A stretch of 64,000 bases of DNA from Paracoccaceae bacterium. Its GTDB lineage: Bacteria > Pseudomonadota > Alphaproteobacteria > Rhodobacterales > Rhodobacteraceae. The notes beneath the pieces are model-generated. The model was not told where the DNA came from. It was given only the letters and a program-made list of their open reading frames with translations, and searched no databases. Within the stretch, counting starts at the first letter, position 1; each line of letters begins with the position of its first letter. Both the position numbers and the translations under genes were made by a program. The stretch is taken from the NCBI GenBank assembly GCA_002697345.1, contig NZVE01000072.1, forward strand, positions 84,187 through 148,186, written 5' to 3'. Of the stretch, positions 55,003-64,000 are shown one piece after another.

Positions 55003-56487
55003 ATGGTGATTGAAAATAAAAAGAAACTAAGTGAATTGGGATTTATTTCCTCCCAAAGTGCTGATTTAGAGGTTTTAGGATTGTCTTCGGATAGCCGGAC
55101 AGTAAAAAAAGGATATCTCTTTGCAGCTTTGCCTGGTTTGAACTTTCACGGAGCTGAATATTTACAAGAAGCAATCTTGAAGGGTGCTAGTGTCATTTTA
55201 ACAGATGCGGTTGGAGAAGTGTTATCTCAAAAATATTTAAAAGGAACCTCGGTAGAGTTAATTGTCACTCAAGATCCTAGGCATGATTTTGCTTGCTGTG
55301 CCTCTCTTTGGTTTAGATTTCAGCCTGAAGTGTTAGTCGCAATAACTGGTACAAACGGTAAGACTAGTGTGGCAAACTTTACTCGTCAGATTTGGGAACT
55401 TCTTGGGTGTAAAGCTGCGAATCTGGGAACAAATGGTGTTGAGGGAGCTGCAAATTTCTCCTTAAATCATACCACTCCAGATCCATTGTGCTTACATCGG
55501 ATACTTTCTGAGTTAGTAGCCATTGGAGTGACTCATTCGAGTATGGAGGCGTCGTCTCATGGGTTATCTCAAAAGAGACTGGATGGTACAAATTTATTAG
55601 CTGCAGCGTTTACAAACCTTTCACATGATCATCTTGATTATCACGAGACTTTAGAAAATTATTTTTGTTCCAAAAAAAGTTTATTTTGTCGTATTTTGTC
55701 TTCTGAAGGAACCTCTGTTGTAAATATTGATAGTGTTTGGGGGAAAAAAATAAGGTCAATTTCAGAAAGCCGAGGGGTTCATGTCCTCACTATCGGAACT
55801 GATCCATCTTCAGATCTAAGGATACTCAATCAAAGTTTTTATAATGATGGACAAGAGTTAAGGTTCTCATATAAAAATAAGGTAGTTCAACTGAAGCTTA
55901 ATCTTATCGGTGGGTTTCAGGCAAGCAATATCCTTCTTGCAGCGGGCCTGGCAATTGCAACAGGAAGTTTACCCGCCGACGTGTTTGCCGTTATTCCACT
56001 AATTAAAACAGTTAAGGGTAGGATGCAACTTGTTGCGACTCTATCAAATGGTGCATCTATTTATGTAGATTTTGCACATACTCCAGATGCCATTGAGACG
56101 GCGATTAAATCGATACGTCCACACATTTTAGGTCGTGTGAGTATAGTTTTTGGTGCAGGAGGAAATCGAGATAAGGAAAAAAGGAAAATGATGGGTATGG
56201 TGGCGCACAAGTGGGCAGATTCTGTATATTTAACGGATGATAACCCTCGTGATGAGGATCCAGCGACAATTAGATCAATGATTAGATTGGGAGCACCAAA
56301 TGCCATAGAAATTCCAGACCGTGCTGAGGCAATATTAATAGCAATATCAAACCTTCAGGCTGGAGATGTCCTTCTAATTTCTGGTAAGGGGCATGAGACT
56401 GGTCAAGTTATCGGTGATACTGTCTTTCCTTTTGATGATATTGAACAGGCAAGCATAGCCGCAACTGCCTTAGAGAGGATTATTTAA
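55003..56487 (+). CDS. murE: UDP-MurNAc-L-Ala-D-Glu:meso-DAP ligase
   Basis: A 494-residue Mur ligase. The ATP loop G-T-N-G-K-T-S is at 116-122. D-N-P-R in the C-terminal domain (L-T-D-D-N-P-R-D-E-D-P) is the specificity signature for meso-diaminopimelate rather than lysine. It adds the third residue of the stem peptide in the cytoplasm. A GTG one codon after the chosen ATG is an alternative. The preceding 28 bp contain a 9-codon out-of-frame ORF (54984-55013) that overlaps this start. Confidence 0.96.
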   Translation: MVIENKKKLSELGFISSQSADLEVLGLSSDSRTVKKGYLFAALPGLNFHGAEYLQEAILKGASVILTDAVGEVLSQKYLKGTSVELIVTQDPRHDFACCASLWFRFQPEVLVAITGTNGKTSVANFTRQIWELLGCKAANLGTNGVEGAANFSLNHTTPDPLCLHRILSELVAIGVTHSSMEASSHGLSQKRLDGTNLLAAAFTNLSHDHLDYHETLENYFCSKKSLFCRILSSEGTSVVNIDSVWGKKIRSISESRGVHVLTIGTDPSSDLRILNQSFYNDGQELRFSYKNKVVQLKLNLIGGFQASNILLAAGLAIATGSLPADVFAVIPLIKTVKGRMQLVATLSNGASIYVDFAHTPDAIETAIKSIRPHILGRVSIVFGAGGNRDKEKRKMMGMVAHKWADSVYLTDDNPRDEDPATIRSMIRLGAPNAIEIPDRAEAILIAISNLQAGDVLLISGKGHETGQVIGDTVFPFDDIEQASIAATALERII

Positions 56488-56488
56488 G

Positions 56489-57910
56489 GTGTTATGGAAT
56501 TCTAAAGAACTAGAAGTAATTACTGGAGGGCATTCAATAAAACCTTTTACGGTCAATGGAGTATCTATAGATACAAGGACATTACAGCCAAACGACTTAT
56601 TTGTTGCATTAACTGTAAAAAGAGATGGGCATGATTTTGTTTTAGAAGCACTAAAAAAGGGCGCCAGTGGTGTTTTAGTTAGTAAAATTCCTGAAGGAGT
56701 GTCTTCGGAGTGTCCATTACTTCTTGTGAATGAAGTGAAACGGGCTTTAGATTTAATAGGTATCGCAAGCCGAGCGAGGAGTCATGCAAAGATTGTGGCT
56801 ATTACTGGGTCTGTTGGAAAAACCTCTACTAAGGAAATGCTTAAGAAATCACTTTCAAAACACTGTTTAGTACATGTTTCTAAAAAAAGTTATAATAATC
56901 AGTGGGGCGTTCCATTAAGTTTGGCGAATATGCCAGAGAATACCGAAGTTGCAGTTTTTGAAATAGGTATGAACAGTCCAGGTGAAATCTTGCCTTTGAC
57001 TCGAATGATAAGGCCGCATTTGGCCATAATTACTGCAGTAACTACGGCCCATTTAGAATCCTTTTGTTCTGTGGATGAAATTGCGAAGGAAAAAGCTAGT
57101 ATTCTGGAAGGCTTGGAAGAAAATGGTCTTGGCATTGTTAACTGTGATTTTGAGAGCTTAGACAAAGCATTGTCTTTGTATTCTTCAGTTAAGTTAATCA
57201 CATTTGGTAAATTTGTAAAAGCTGACTGGAGGTTATCTAACATAAAGTTTTCCAATACTAATATGATATGCTCTTTAACTAGTAATATATATGATTTTGA
57301 TTTCAAAATTAATACATTAGGTGAACACCACGCTATCAACGCAACTGCTACTCTATGTGCCGCACACGCAATTGGTGCAGATCTATCGGGTGCTATTTTA
57401 GGGTTAGAAAACTGGAAACCTTTCAAAGGGCGTGGAGAAAGATCTTTGATAAACTGGAAACTTGATAGAGATCAATCTGACTTAGAGCTAATAGATGAAT
57501 CTTATAACGCAAGTCCAGCATCAGTAGAGGCTAGTTTGTATACTTTAGCTATTTCAAAGCCTCCAGCTATTCACGGGAGAAGAGTGGCTATATTAGGTGA
57601 TATGTTAGAGTTAGGGCAGACTGAAAAATCTTTACATGAAGAAATAGTTAAACATCCATCACTTAAGGATATAAATGTAGTTCACTGCGTTGGGGAGTTA
57701 ATGAATTCCCTTTTTCAAAATTTACCACCTGGTAAGCGTGGTTTATTGACATTAACAGCTGCGGATTTTCTTACCAATCTAACAGGGGTACTAAAGCCAG
57801 GAGATGTGGTTATGGTTAAAGGGTCACTGTCAATGAAAATGAACCTGATAGTTGACGCTATTAAGGAATTAGGTCAAGTCGTAGAACTAATAGATGAGGA
57901 GAGTATCTAG
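56489..57910 (+). CDS. murF: UDP-MurNAc-tripeptide:D-Ala-D-Ala ligase
   Basis: A 473-residue Mur ligase adding D-Ala-D-Ala. ATP loop T-G-S-V-G-K-T-S is at 106-113; E-I-G-M-N-S-P-G-E and the C-terminal Y-N-A-S-P-A-S-V are diagnostic for MurF. GTG start at 56489, 1 nt after the murE stop; it ends immediately before the mraY ATG. Such tight spacing implies one transcript. Confidence 0.95.
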   Translation: MLWNSKELEVITGGHSIKPFTVNGVSIDTRTLQPNDLFVALTVKRDGHDFVLEALKKGASGVLVSKIPEGVSSECPLLLVNEVKRALDLIGIASRARSHAKIVAITGSVGKTSTKEMLKKSLSKHCLVHVSKKSYNNQWGVPLSLANMPENTEVAVFEIGMNSPGEILPLTRMIRPHLAIITAVTTAHLESFCSVDEIAKEKASILEGLEENGLGIVNCDFESLDKALSLYSSVKLITFGKFVKADWRLSNIKFSNTNMICSLTSNIYDFDFKINTLGEHHAINATATLCAAHAIGADLSGAILGLENWKPFKGRGERSLINWKLDRDQSDLELIDESYNASPASVEASLYTLAISKPPAIHGRRVAILGDMLELGQTEKSLHEEIVKHPSLKDINVVHCVGELMNSLFQNLPPGKRGLLTLTAADFLTNLTGVLKPGDVVMVKGSLSMKMNLIVDAIKELGQVVELIDEESI

Positions 57911-58996
57911 ATGTTTTACTGGTTAACAGTTTTTTCTGATGGTGGAGATTTCTTTAATTTATTTAGGTATATAACCTTCCGAGCGGGAGGTGCATTTTTT
58001 ACAGCATTACTTTTTGGATTTATATTTGGTAGGCCATTAATAAATTTCTTAAAGCGGAAGCAAATCAATGGTCAGCCGATTAGAGCTGATGGTCCAGAGA
58101 GTCATATACTGACTAAAGCGGGCACTCCAACTATGGGAGGATTGCTTATTTTAGGCGCTTTACTAACCTCTACACTTTTATGGTCACGTTTGGATAACGG
58201 GTTCGTTTGGATTGTCCTTTTTGTGACGATTGGTTTTGGATTGATTGGCTTTGCTGATGATTATGCAAAGGTTTCCTTAAAATCTCATAAGGGAGTTCCC
58301 GGTAAAGTAAGGATTTTTTCTGGGATAATAATCTCTGTTATTGCGGCGCTCTTAGCCTCTAGACTGCATCCTGACCCGTTAACTAATCAATTGGCCTTAC
58401 CCTTTTTAAAAAATGCGCTTATAAATCTTGGACCATTTTTTATCCTGTTTGGGGCATTTGTTATTCTTGGAGCTGCAAACTCTGTTAACTTAACAGATGG
58501 TTTGGACGGTTTAGCAATTATGCCCGTTATGATAGCCGCGGCTGCACTAGGCATAATATCCTATGCTGTGGGGAGGGTTGACTTCACTCAGTACCTTGAT
58601 GTCCATTATGTGCCTGGAACATCAGAGTTATTAGTTTTCTCTGCGGGCCTTATTGGCGGTGGGTTGGGTTTCTTATGGTACAATGCTCCGCCAGCTGCCG
58701 TTTTTATGGGGGATACAGGTTCACTATCACTAGGGGGTGCGTTGGGGGCTATAGCGGTATTAACAAAACACGAACTAGTTATGGGAATAATTGGTGGTTT
58801 GTTCGTGGTGGAAGCTTTAAGTGTCATTATCCAGGTTTTATATTTTAAACTAACCGGGCGTCGTGTCTTCCTTATGGCACCTATTCATCATCATTTTGAA
58901 AAAAAAGGGTGGGCAGAGCCACAAATTGTCATTCGATTCTGGATTATTGCGCTGATCCTTGCGATGATTGGTCTTGCAACACTTAAAGTTAGATGA
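57911..58996 (+). CDS. mraY: Phospho-MurNAc-pentapeptide transferase MraY
   Basis: A 361-residue integral membrane enzyme with about ten helices that attaches phospho-MurNAc-pentapeptide to undecaprenyl phosphate (lipid I). Catalytic motifs: G-F-A-D-D-Y-A-K-V near 117, N-L-T-D-G-L-D-G-L near 197, F-M-G-D-T-G-S near 270, and the family-specific H-H-H-F-E-K-K-G-W near 329. It starts right after murF and overlaps murD by 4 bp. Confidence 0.97.
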   Translation: MFYWLTVFSDGGDFFNLFRYITFRAGGAFFTALLFGFIFGRPLINFLKRKQINGQPIRADGPESHILTKAGTPTMGGLLILGALLTSTLLWSRLDNGFVWIVLFVTIGFGLIGFADDYAKVSLKSHKGVPGKVRIFSGIIISVIAALLASRLHPDPLTNQLALPFLKNALINLGPFFILFGAFVILGAANSVNLTDGLDGLAIMPVMIAAAALGIISYAVGRVDFTQYLDVHYVPGTSELLVFSAGLIGGGLGFLWYNAPPAAVFMGDTGSLSLGGALGAIAVLTKHELVMGIIGGLFVVEALSVIIQVLYFKLTGRRVFLMAPIHHHFEKKGWAEPQIVIRFWIIALILAMIGLATLKVR

Positions 58997-60387
58997 TTGT
59001 CTCAGAAATCTATACTAATCAGTCGATTGTGATTTTAGGACTAGGCAGATCTGGGATTGCACTTGCAGAAGCTTTAACCCAAAGTGGAGCCAAAGTTTTG
59101 GTCTGGGATGATAACCCTGATGTATTACTAAAGGCTTGCGAAAGAGGGTTGGAAGCACTTAATCGGAACAAAAAAGATCAATGGAGAGGAGTAGATATTT
59201 TGTTGGTCTCTCCTGGAGTACCATTTTTATACCCTAAAATTCACAACATTATTTTAGAAGCCTCAAAGGCTCAGGTGCCAATTGATAATGACATTGGGAT
59301 GTTCTTTAATATATTAGAAACTACAAAGAAGAACTTTAAGATCCCTCCAAAGGTAATAGCCGTTACGGGATCAAATGGTAAATCAACAACTTCATCCTTG
59401 ATTCATCATATTCTTATAAAAGCAGGAACTACCGTACAGTTTGGTGGCAATATAGGCAAAGCTGTTTTTGAACTTAATCCTGTCCAAAACGAAGAGGTTA
59501 TTGTCTTGGAGTTAAGTTCATATCAATTGGAGGTTGCAAAGCGATTGTCACCAGATATTGCAATTTTTACAAATTTCTCACCAGATCATTTGGATAGGCA
59601 TGGTGGAGTGCAAGGTTATTTTTCGGCAAAAAAGCGTTTATTTGACTCTGGGTACTCTAATACTTCTATTATTAATATTGATTCCAAAGAAGGTTTGTTG
59701 TTACTCAATCAGAACGCTTCATCTAATCAGGATTCACAGTCTATAAGAGTAACTTCAGGACCTTTAACAAATACCAAAGATTGGACCGTTGGTTGCTTTC
59801 TTGATAGGTTAGTTGAAATGAAAGAAGGAAAAGAAGTATTTTCCATGCCTCTCAAGTCACTGAAAAATATACCTGGGGTGCACAACCAAGAGAATATTTG
59901 TTTGGCATATGCGGCCTGTAAGGCAATAGGTATTGAATCAAAAGTGATTAAGGCTGCAGTAAAAAGCTATGTTGGCTTGAAACATAGAATTCAACTTGTG
60001 GGAATTAGGCATGGTGTAAAATATATAAATGATAGCAAGGCGACAAATAGTGATAGCGCTTCTGTTGCGTTAAAAACGTTTAAAAATATTCATTGGATTT
60101 GCGGAGGTGAAAAAAAAGAAGAGAAATTAACTAATTTAGCATTTAATGCTAAGTTCGTAAAAAAAGTCTATGTTATTGGAGAAGATCCAACTGAGTTTGC
60201 AGCACAATTAGGGTTTGACCCTCATGAGCTGTGTGGTTCGATGGAAGACGCAGTCAAGTTGGCCTCTGAAGAGGCGATACCGGGAGATATTGTGTTACTA
60301 TCGCCCGCAGCGGCAAGTTTTGATCAATATCAGAATTTTGAGAAAAGAGGTGAACATTTTATAGAACTCGTTAAGAAAATTTTATAA
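58993..60387 (+). CDS. murD: UDP-MurNAc-L-alanine:D-glutamate ligase
   Basis: A 464-residue Mur ligase. N-terminal UDP-binding G-L-G-R-S-G is at 15-20; the ATP loop T-G-S-N-G-K-S-T lies near 126; [10 protein letters not shown] follows; C-terminal N-D-S-K-A-T-N is conserved. ATGA overlap with mraY. It is followed by the longest gap of the cluster after the leader (124 bp), with no gene seen in it. Confidence 0.96.
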   Translation: MIVSEIYTNQSIVILGLGRSGIALAEALTQSGAKVLVWDDNPDVLLKACERGLEALNRNKKDQWRGVDILLVSPGVPFLYPKIHNIILEASKAQVPIDNDIGMFFNILETTKKNFKIPPKVIAVTGSNGKSTTSSLIHHILIKAGTTVQFGGNIGKAVFELNPVQNEEVIVLELSSYQLEVAKRLSPDIAIFTNFSPDHLDRHGGVQGYFSAKKRLFDSGYSNTSIINIDSKEGLLLLNQNASSNQDSQSIRVTSGPLTNTKDWTVGCFLDRLVEMKEGKEVFSMPLKSLKNIPGVHNQENICLAYAACKAIGIESKVIKAAVKSYVGLKHRIQLVGIRHGVKYINDSKATNSDSASVALKTFKNIHWICGGEKKEEKLTNLAFNAKFVKKVYVIGEDPTEFAAQLGFDPHELCGSMEDAVKLASEEAIPGDIVLLSPAAASFDQYQNFEKRGEHFIELVKKIL

Positions 60388-60511
60388 ATTCCTCTTAAAA
60401 TATATTTACTTTAGTTTATAATCTTTTACTGGATTGATCGGGGTTTTAAGCGTAGAATAATACATAGATCCGAATAAATCGGGCAAGCGAGGCAGTTTTG
60501 GCAAAATTCTC

Positions 60512-61684
60512 ATGACTGAGATGGTCTATGGTACAGTGAAGCACTCATCAGCTGAGCCTTCTCTTTCCAAATGGTTACACTCTATAGATAGGTGGTCTAT
60601 CCTATGTGTATTAACTCTTTTTGGAATTGGACTTCTTTTAGGTTTATCTTCTTCCCCACCTCTTGCGGAAAAAAACGAATACTCTCCCTTTTATTACGTC
60701 TATAAGCAAGTAGTTTTTGGTTCCTTGGCACTTTCCTGCATGTTTATTTTTTCAACATTATCAAAAACGAGCATTCGACGTTTCGCTGTATTATTTTTTC
60801 TTGTTACGTTTATTGCGCTTGCTTTATTACCAGTTTTTGGAACTGATTTTGGTAAGGGAGCGACTAGGTGGTATTCTTTTGGGCTAGGGTCCTTTCAGCC
60901 CTCAGAATTTTTAAAACCTGTTTTTGTAGTGCTCTCAGCATGGCTTATAGCTGAAAGTCAAAAAATAAATGGACCACCTGGGAACTTTATCTCTTTTTTT
61001 ATAGCGATGTTAATAACTATTCTTTTGGTAATTCAGCCTGATTTTGGGCAGGCAATGTTAATATTGTTTGGATGGAGCGTGGTTTATTTTGTAGGTGGAG
61101 CGTCAATAGTTCTTTTACTAATTATAGCTTTTGCAACTATTTGTTTAGGTTTCGTTATGTACAGCATATCAGAGCACTTTCGTCGGAGAATTGATGGATT
61201 TTTATCTGTTGATATTGATCCAACCACGCAGATTGGATTTGTTAGTAATGCTATTAGAGAAGGCGGTTGGTTTGGTGTTGGAGTGGGTAAAGGAGAAGTA
61301 AAATGGTCACTTCCTGACGCACACACAGACTTCATAATTGCGGTGGCTGCCGAAGAGTATGGGCTAATTTTAGTGACTGTAATTATTTCTTTATATATTA
61401 CAGTGACGATTAGGAGTCTTCACCGCTTAATGAATAAGAAAGATCCTTTTGCTCGTTTGGCGGGTGTGGGCTTAACAGCAATGTTTGCTATGCAGGCATT
61501 AATCAACATGGGTGTTGCTGTAAGGCTACTTCCGGCAAAAGGCATGACCTTACCATTTATTTCAAATGGTGGATCGTCATTAATCGCCACAGGGATTGCT
61601 CTAGGAATGTTATTAGTTTTCACTAAGTTAGAACCTCAAGGGGACGTTAGAGACCTTTTAGTGAAGAGGCGAAAAGGTCGATGA
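60512..61684 (+). CDS. ftsW: Septal peptidoglycan glycosyltransferase FtsW (SEDS)
   Basis: A 390-residue polytopic SEDS protein, about ten helices, that polymerises lipid II at the septum together with FtsI. Family features: G-K-G-A-T-R-W, F-Q-P-S-E-F-L-K-P, Q-P-D-F-G-Q, and the catalytic-loop segment with D-A-H-T-D-F-I-I-A. The end contains P-F-I-S-N-G-G-S-S, where many relatives have P-F-I-S-Y-G-G-S-S. The stop overlaps murG by 4 bp. The upstream 124-bp gap may hold an internal promoter. Confidence 0.95.
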   Translation: MTEMVYGTVKHSSAEPSLSKWLHSIDRWSILCVLTLFGIGLLLGLSSSPPLAEKNEYSPFYYVYKQVVFGSLALSCMFIFSTLSKTSIRRFAVLFFLVTFIALALLPVFGTDFGKGATRWYSFGLGSFQPSEFLKPVFVVLSAWLIAESQKINGPPGNFISFFIAMLITILLVIQPDFGQAMLILFGWSVVYFVGGASIVLLLIIAFATICLGFVMYSISEHFRRRIDGFLSVDIDPTTQIGFVSNAIREGGWFGVGVGKGEVKWSLPDAHTDFIIAVAAEEYGLILVTVIISLYITVTIRSLHRLMNKKDPFARLAGVGLTAMFAMQALINMGVAVRLLPAKGMTLPFISNGGSSLIATGIALGMLLVFTKLEPQGDVRDLLVKRRKGR

Positions 61685-62778
61685 AAAAAAAACGAATTTT
61701 ACTAGCTGCTGGTGGTACAGGTGGTCACATGTTTCCAGCTCAAGCATTATCTGAGGTTTTATTAAAAGATGGTTGGACAGTTGGATTATCTACTGATGTA
61801 AGAGGTTCTCGGTTTTTAGACAGTTTTCCTTCAGATATTAAGGTCGCCATTTCGGATTCGGGCACATTTTCCAGTAGTGGAATTATAAAAAAAATTAGTA
61901 CTCCTTGGCGGATAATTAAAGGAACTATTTCTACGCTAATAAATTTTAACCGTGAGAGACCGGATGTAATTGTCGGATTTGGGGGTTATCCTTCTATCCC
62001 AGCATTATTAACAGCTAGGTTGTTGGGCATCCCGTTCATCTTGCACGAACAAAATGGTATTTTAGGCTTAGTTAATAAAATTTTTTCCAAATATGCTAAC
62101 GTGGTTGCCTGTGGCACGTGGCCAACAAGTGCACCAGAAAAAACAAACTTAGTATTCACTGGTAACCCTGTAAGGGCTTCAATTCTTAAGAGATCAGGGT
62201 CTCCCTATATTTGCCCAGGGGATTATCCAATGAGCTTGGTTGTGGTCGGAGGAAGTCAGGGGGCTACTGTATTGTCAAAAATTGTACCAATAGCACTTTC
62301 TAAACTGCCTCTTGAGATTTTAAAAAACTTAAGAGTAAGTCATCAAGCTCGTAGTGAAGATATTATTGCGGTTTCAAAGTGCTATGAGAGTATGGGAGTG
62401 CAGGCTTTTGTAAAACCATTTTTTGATGATATACCCAGTAGATATTCTGAGGCGCAATTAGTAATATCCCGGTCTGGTGCTTCATCAGTTGCTGATATTT
62501 CTATTATTGGACGTCCATCTATTTTAATACCGTTTGCCGCTGCTATCGCTGATCATCAATCAGCAAATGCATCACAATTAAAAGCCTCTGGTGGTGCAAT
62601 TGTAATTCAAGAGTCTGAGCTTACATCGGAGAAATTAGCAACAAAAATTACTCAAATTTTAATGTTTCCGGAGGTTGCACAAGAAATGGCAAATCAGGCG
62701 TTTAAATGTGGGAACCCTAATGCTGTCGAAAAACTTCAAGCGGTAGTCAAATCAGTCGTTGACGGTACATCAGTATGA
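61681..62778 (+). CDS. murG: UDP-GlcNAc:lipid I N-acetylglucosaminyltransferase MurG
   Basis: A 365-residue GT28 enzyme making lipid II on the inner membrane face. Lipid-I loop [10 protein letters not shown] is at 11-20; H-E-Q-N-G-I-L-G lies near 120; the UDP-GlcNAc motif G-G-S-Q-G-A follows near 185; and [10 protein letters not shown] is near 262. Overlaps ftsW and murC by 4 bp each. Confidence 0.96.
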   Translation: MKKKRILLAAGGTGGHMFPAQALSEVLLKDGWTVGLSTDVRGSRFLDSFPSDIKVAISDSGTFSSSGIIKKISTPWRIIKGTISTLINFNRERPDVIVGFGGYPSIPALLTARLLGIPFILHEQNGILGLVNKIFSKYANVVACGTWPTSAPEKTNLVFTGNPVRASILKRSGSPYICPGDYPMSLVVVGGSQGATVLSKIVPIALSKLPLEILKNLRVSHQARSEDIIAVSKCYESMGVQAFVKPFFDDIPSRYSEAQLVISRSGASSVADISIIGRPSILIPFAAAIADHQSANASQLKASGGAIVIQESELTSEKLATKITQILMFPEVAQEMANQAFKCGNPNAVEKLQAVVKSVVDGTSV

Positions 62779-64000
62779 GTTCGACTAAAACAAAATTACC
62801 AATAGGTTTAGGGGCAATACATTTCATAGGTATTGGTGGCATAGGTATGTCAGGCATAGCTGAAGTATTATTAAGCCTAGGTTATATCATTCAAGGGTCT
62901 GATTTAAAATCAACGGATATAACTAACAGGTTATCAGCTTTAGGCGCGAAGATTTATTTGGGACAAGATAAATCTAACCTTGAAGTCGCAGAAGTTGTAG
63001 TCGTTTCGAGTGCGATAAAAAGTGATAATGTCGAACTTAAAGAAGCTCATCTAAAGTCACTGCCAGTTGTAAGTAGGGCAGAAATGTTGGCTGAGTTAAT
63101 GCGGTTAAAGTCCAACATTGCAGTAGCTGGAACTCATGGAAAGACTACGACAACGACCATGATTTCAGCAATTCTTGATATGGGCGGTATAGATCCAACC
63201 GTAATCAATGGGGGCATTATCCATGCTTATGGATCAAATGCTCGAATTGGACAAGGAGAGTGGATGGTAGTGGAAGCTGACGAGTCTGATGGGACTTTCA
63301 TACGTCTTCCTGCTACGATCGGCGTAATTACCAATATAGATCCTGAGCATATGGATCATTGGGGTAGCTTTGATAATCTTCGAAATGGTTTTTTTCAATT
63401 TATATCTAACATTCCTTTTTATGGATTGGCTGTTTGCTGTGTAGATGACCCAGAGGTTCAGGCACTTGTATCAAAGGTAAAAAATAGAAGAATTGTTACA
63501 TTTGGTTTTGGCAAGGAGGCTGATGTAAGGGCATTAAACATAAAATATAGGAATAATAATTCGACTTTTGATGTTCAGTTTCGTGACGAAGGGGTTTTGA
63601 TTGAGGGTTTCAGTTTACCTATGCCCGGCAACCATAATATATCGAATGCGCTATCTGCCATAGCTGTAGCACGATATTTAGGGATGTCATCTAATTTGAT
63701 AATGAAGGCTTTAAAATATTTTGAAGGGGTTAAAAGGAGGTTCACCACAGTTGGAACTTTTAATGGAGTTACAATAATCGACGATTATGGACATCACCCT
63801 GTTGAAATTCGGGCTGCTTTGCAAGCAGCAAGGCAAATAACTTTGGGGAAGGTTATAGCAATCCACGAACCACACCGATTCACTAGGCTGCGTGATTTGT
63901 TTGAATCATTTTGTGTATGCTTTGAAAGTGCAGATTTTGTTGGAATAACAGAAATTTTTGGGGCTGGTGAAGAGAAAATTGAGGGTATCACGCAGGAATC
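62775..64000 (+). CDS. murC: UDP-MurNAc:L-alanine ligase, partial (3' end off window)
   Basis: The first 408 codons of MurC. The N-terminal [12 protein letters not shown] binds UDP-MurNAc. The ATP loop A-G-T-H-G-K-T-T-T is near 117. [10 protein letters not shown] and I-D-P-E-H-M-D-H follow, and D-D-Y-G-H-H-P in the C-terminal domain is diagnostic. The usual length is about 465, so some 55-60 residues lie beyond the right edge. ATGA overlap with murG. Confidence 0.95.
   Translation, partial: MSSTKTKLPIGLGAIHFIGIGGIGMSGIAEVLLSLGYIIQGSDLKSTDITNRLSALGAKIYLGQDKSNLEVAEVVVVSSAIKSDNVELKEAHLKSLPVVSRAEMLAELMRLKSNIAVAGTHGKTTTTTMISAILDMGGIDPTVINGGIIHAYGSNARIGQGEWMVVEADESDGTFIRLPATIGVITNIDPEHMDHWGSFDNLRNGFFQFISNIPFYGLAVCCVDDPEVQALVSKVKNRRIVTFGFGKEADVRALNIKYRNNNSTFDVQFRDEGVLIEGFSLPMPGNHNISNALSAIAVARYLGMSSNLIMKALKYFEGVKRRFTTVGTFNGVTIIDDYGHHPVEIRAALQAARQITLGKVIAIHEPHRFTRLRDLFESFCVCFESADFVGITEIFGAGEEKIEGITQE

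Noticed and set aside
56899..57426. 175-codon minus-strand frame inside murF
   Set aside because: Complement of a conserved Mur ligase coding sequence.
1..64000. CRISPR arrays, insertion sequences, prophage genes, toxin-antitoxin pairs
   Set aside because: No regularly spaced repeats, transposase motifs, integrase, phage structural genes or short paired toxin/antitoxin frames were seen.

Overview
The window is chromosomal DNA of a low-GC (estimated by eye at 35-40 %) alphaproteobacterium, most likely a marine Rhodobacterales/Rhodobacteraceae (Roseobacter-clade) lineage. Pointers are GcrA, the rluD-rpoH pair, the small Rhodobacterales-type proteins DUF6324 and DUF6476, a heterotetrameric sarcosine oxidase operon, an MFS protein and an FtsW of Rhodobacteraceae type, a tRNA-His without the usual extra G, and a structured leader RNA before mraZ that matches UpsM of Rhodobacter sphaeroides in place and size. 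I see no prophage, insertion sequence, CRISPR array, rRNA or secretion system; this is dense core genome with short gaps and many 1-20 bp overlaps.

Layout. 1-2.7 kb: an edge-truncated MFS transporter, an orphan imuA-like gene and an aldo/keto reductase. 2.8-8.5 kb: a carnitine module, with dehydrocarnitine cleavage enzyme, carnitine dehydrogenase fused to a thioesterase, an SDR, and convergent to them a 3-ketoacid CoA-transferase (A+B) and a histone-deacetylase-fold amidohydrolase. 8.6-22.5 kb: DUF393, rimO, gcrA, argD-argF, suhB-like, ygfZ, a class V aminotransferase, hisC, valS, a DUF3108 protein and meaB. 22.6-26 kb: rpmB, a PCu(A)C copper chaperone, lepA and an alpha/beta hydrolase. 26.2-32.3 kb: a beta-hydroxyacid dehydrogenase and soxBDAG. 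32.4-41 kb: dnaG-rpoD, then nrdR-ribD-ribE-ribBX-ribH-nusB. 41-44 kb: a probable structured RNA, DUF6324, tRNA-His, DUF6476, rluD and rpoH. 44-50.8 kb: pepF, an alpha-hydroxyacid oxidase, a UvrD/PcrA helicase and mrp. 51-64 kb: the dcw cluster UpsM-mraZ-rsmH-ftsL-ftsI-murE-murF-mraY-murD-ftsW-murG-murC, with murC cut by the window end.

How it fits together. Carnitine is oxidised to 3-dehydrocarnitine, cleaved with acetyl-CoA to betainyl-CoA plus acetoacetate, and hydrolysed to glycine betaine; the CoA-transferase recovers acetoacetate as acetoacetyl-CoA. After two demethylations not encoded here, sarcosine would enter SoxBDAG to give glycine and a folate-bound C1 unit. The dcw cluster makes meso-DAP peptidoglycan precursors and the septal synthase.

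The main non-coding signals are: the UpsM-like leader with promoter, terminator and a TGGGA-type box array; a rod-like RNA candidate after nusB; an 11-bp GC-rich hairpin with a Shine-Dalgarno-like loop after the helicase gene; clusters of GANTC (CcrM-type) sites before gcrA/argD and rpoD; and start codons of DUF6476 and rluD that overlap on opposite strands.
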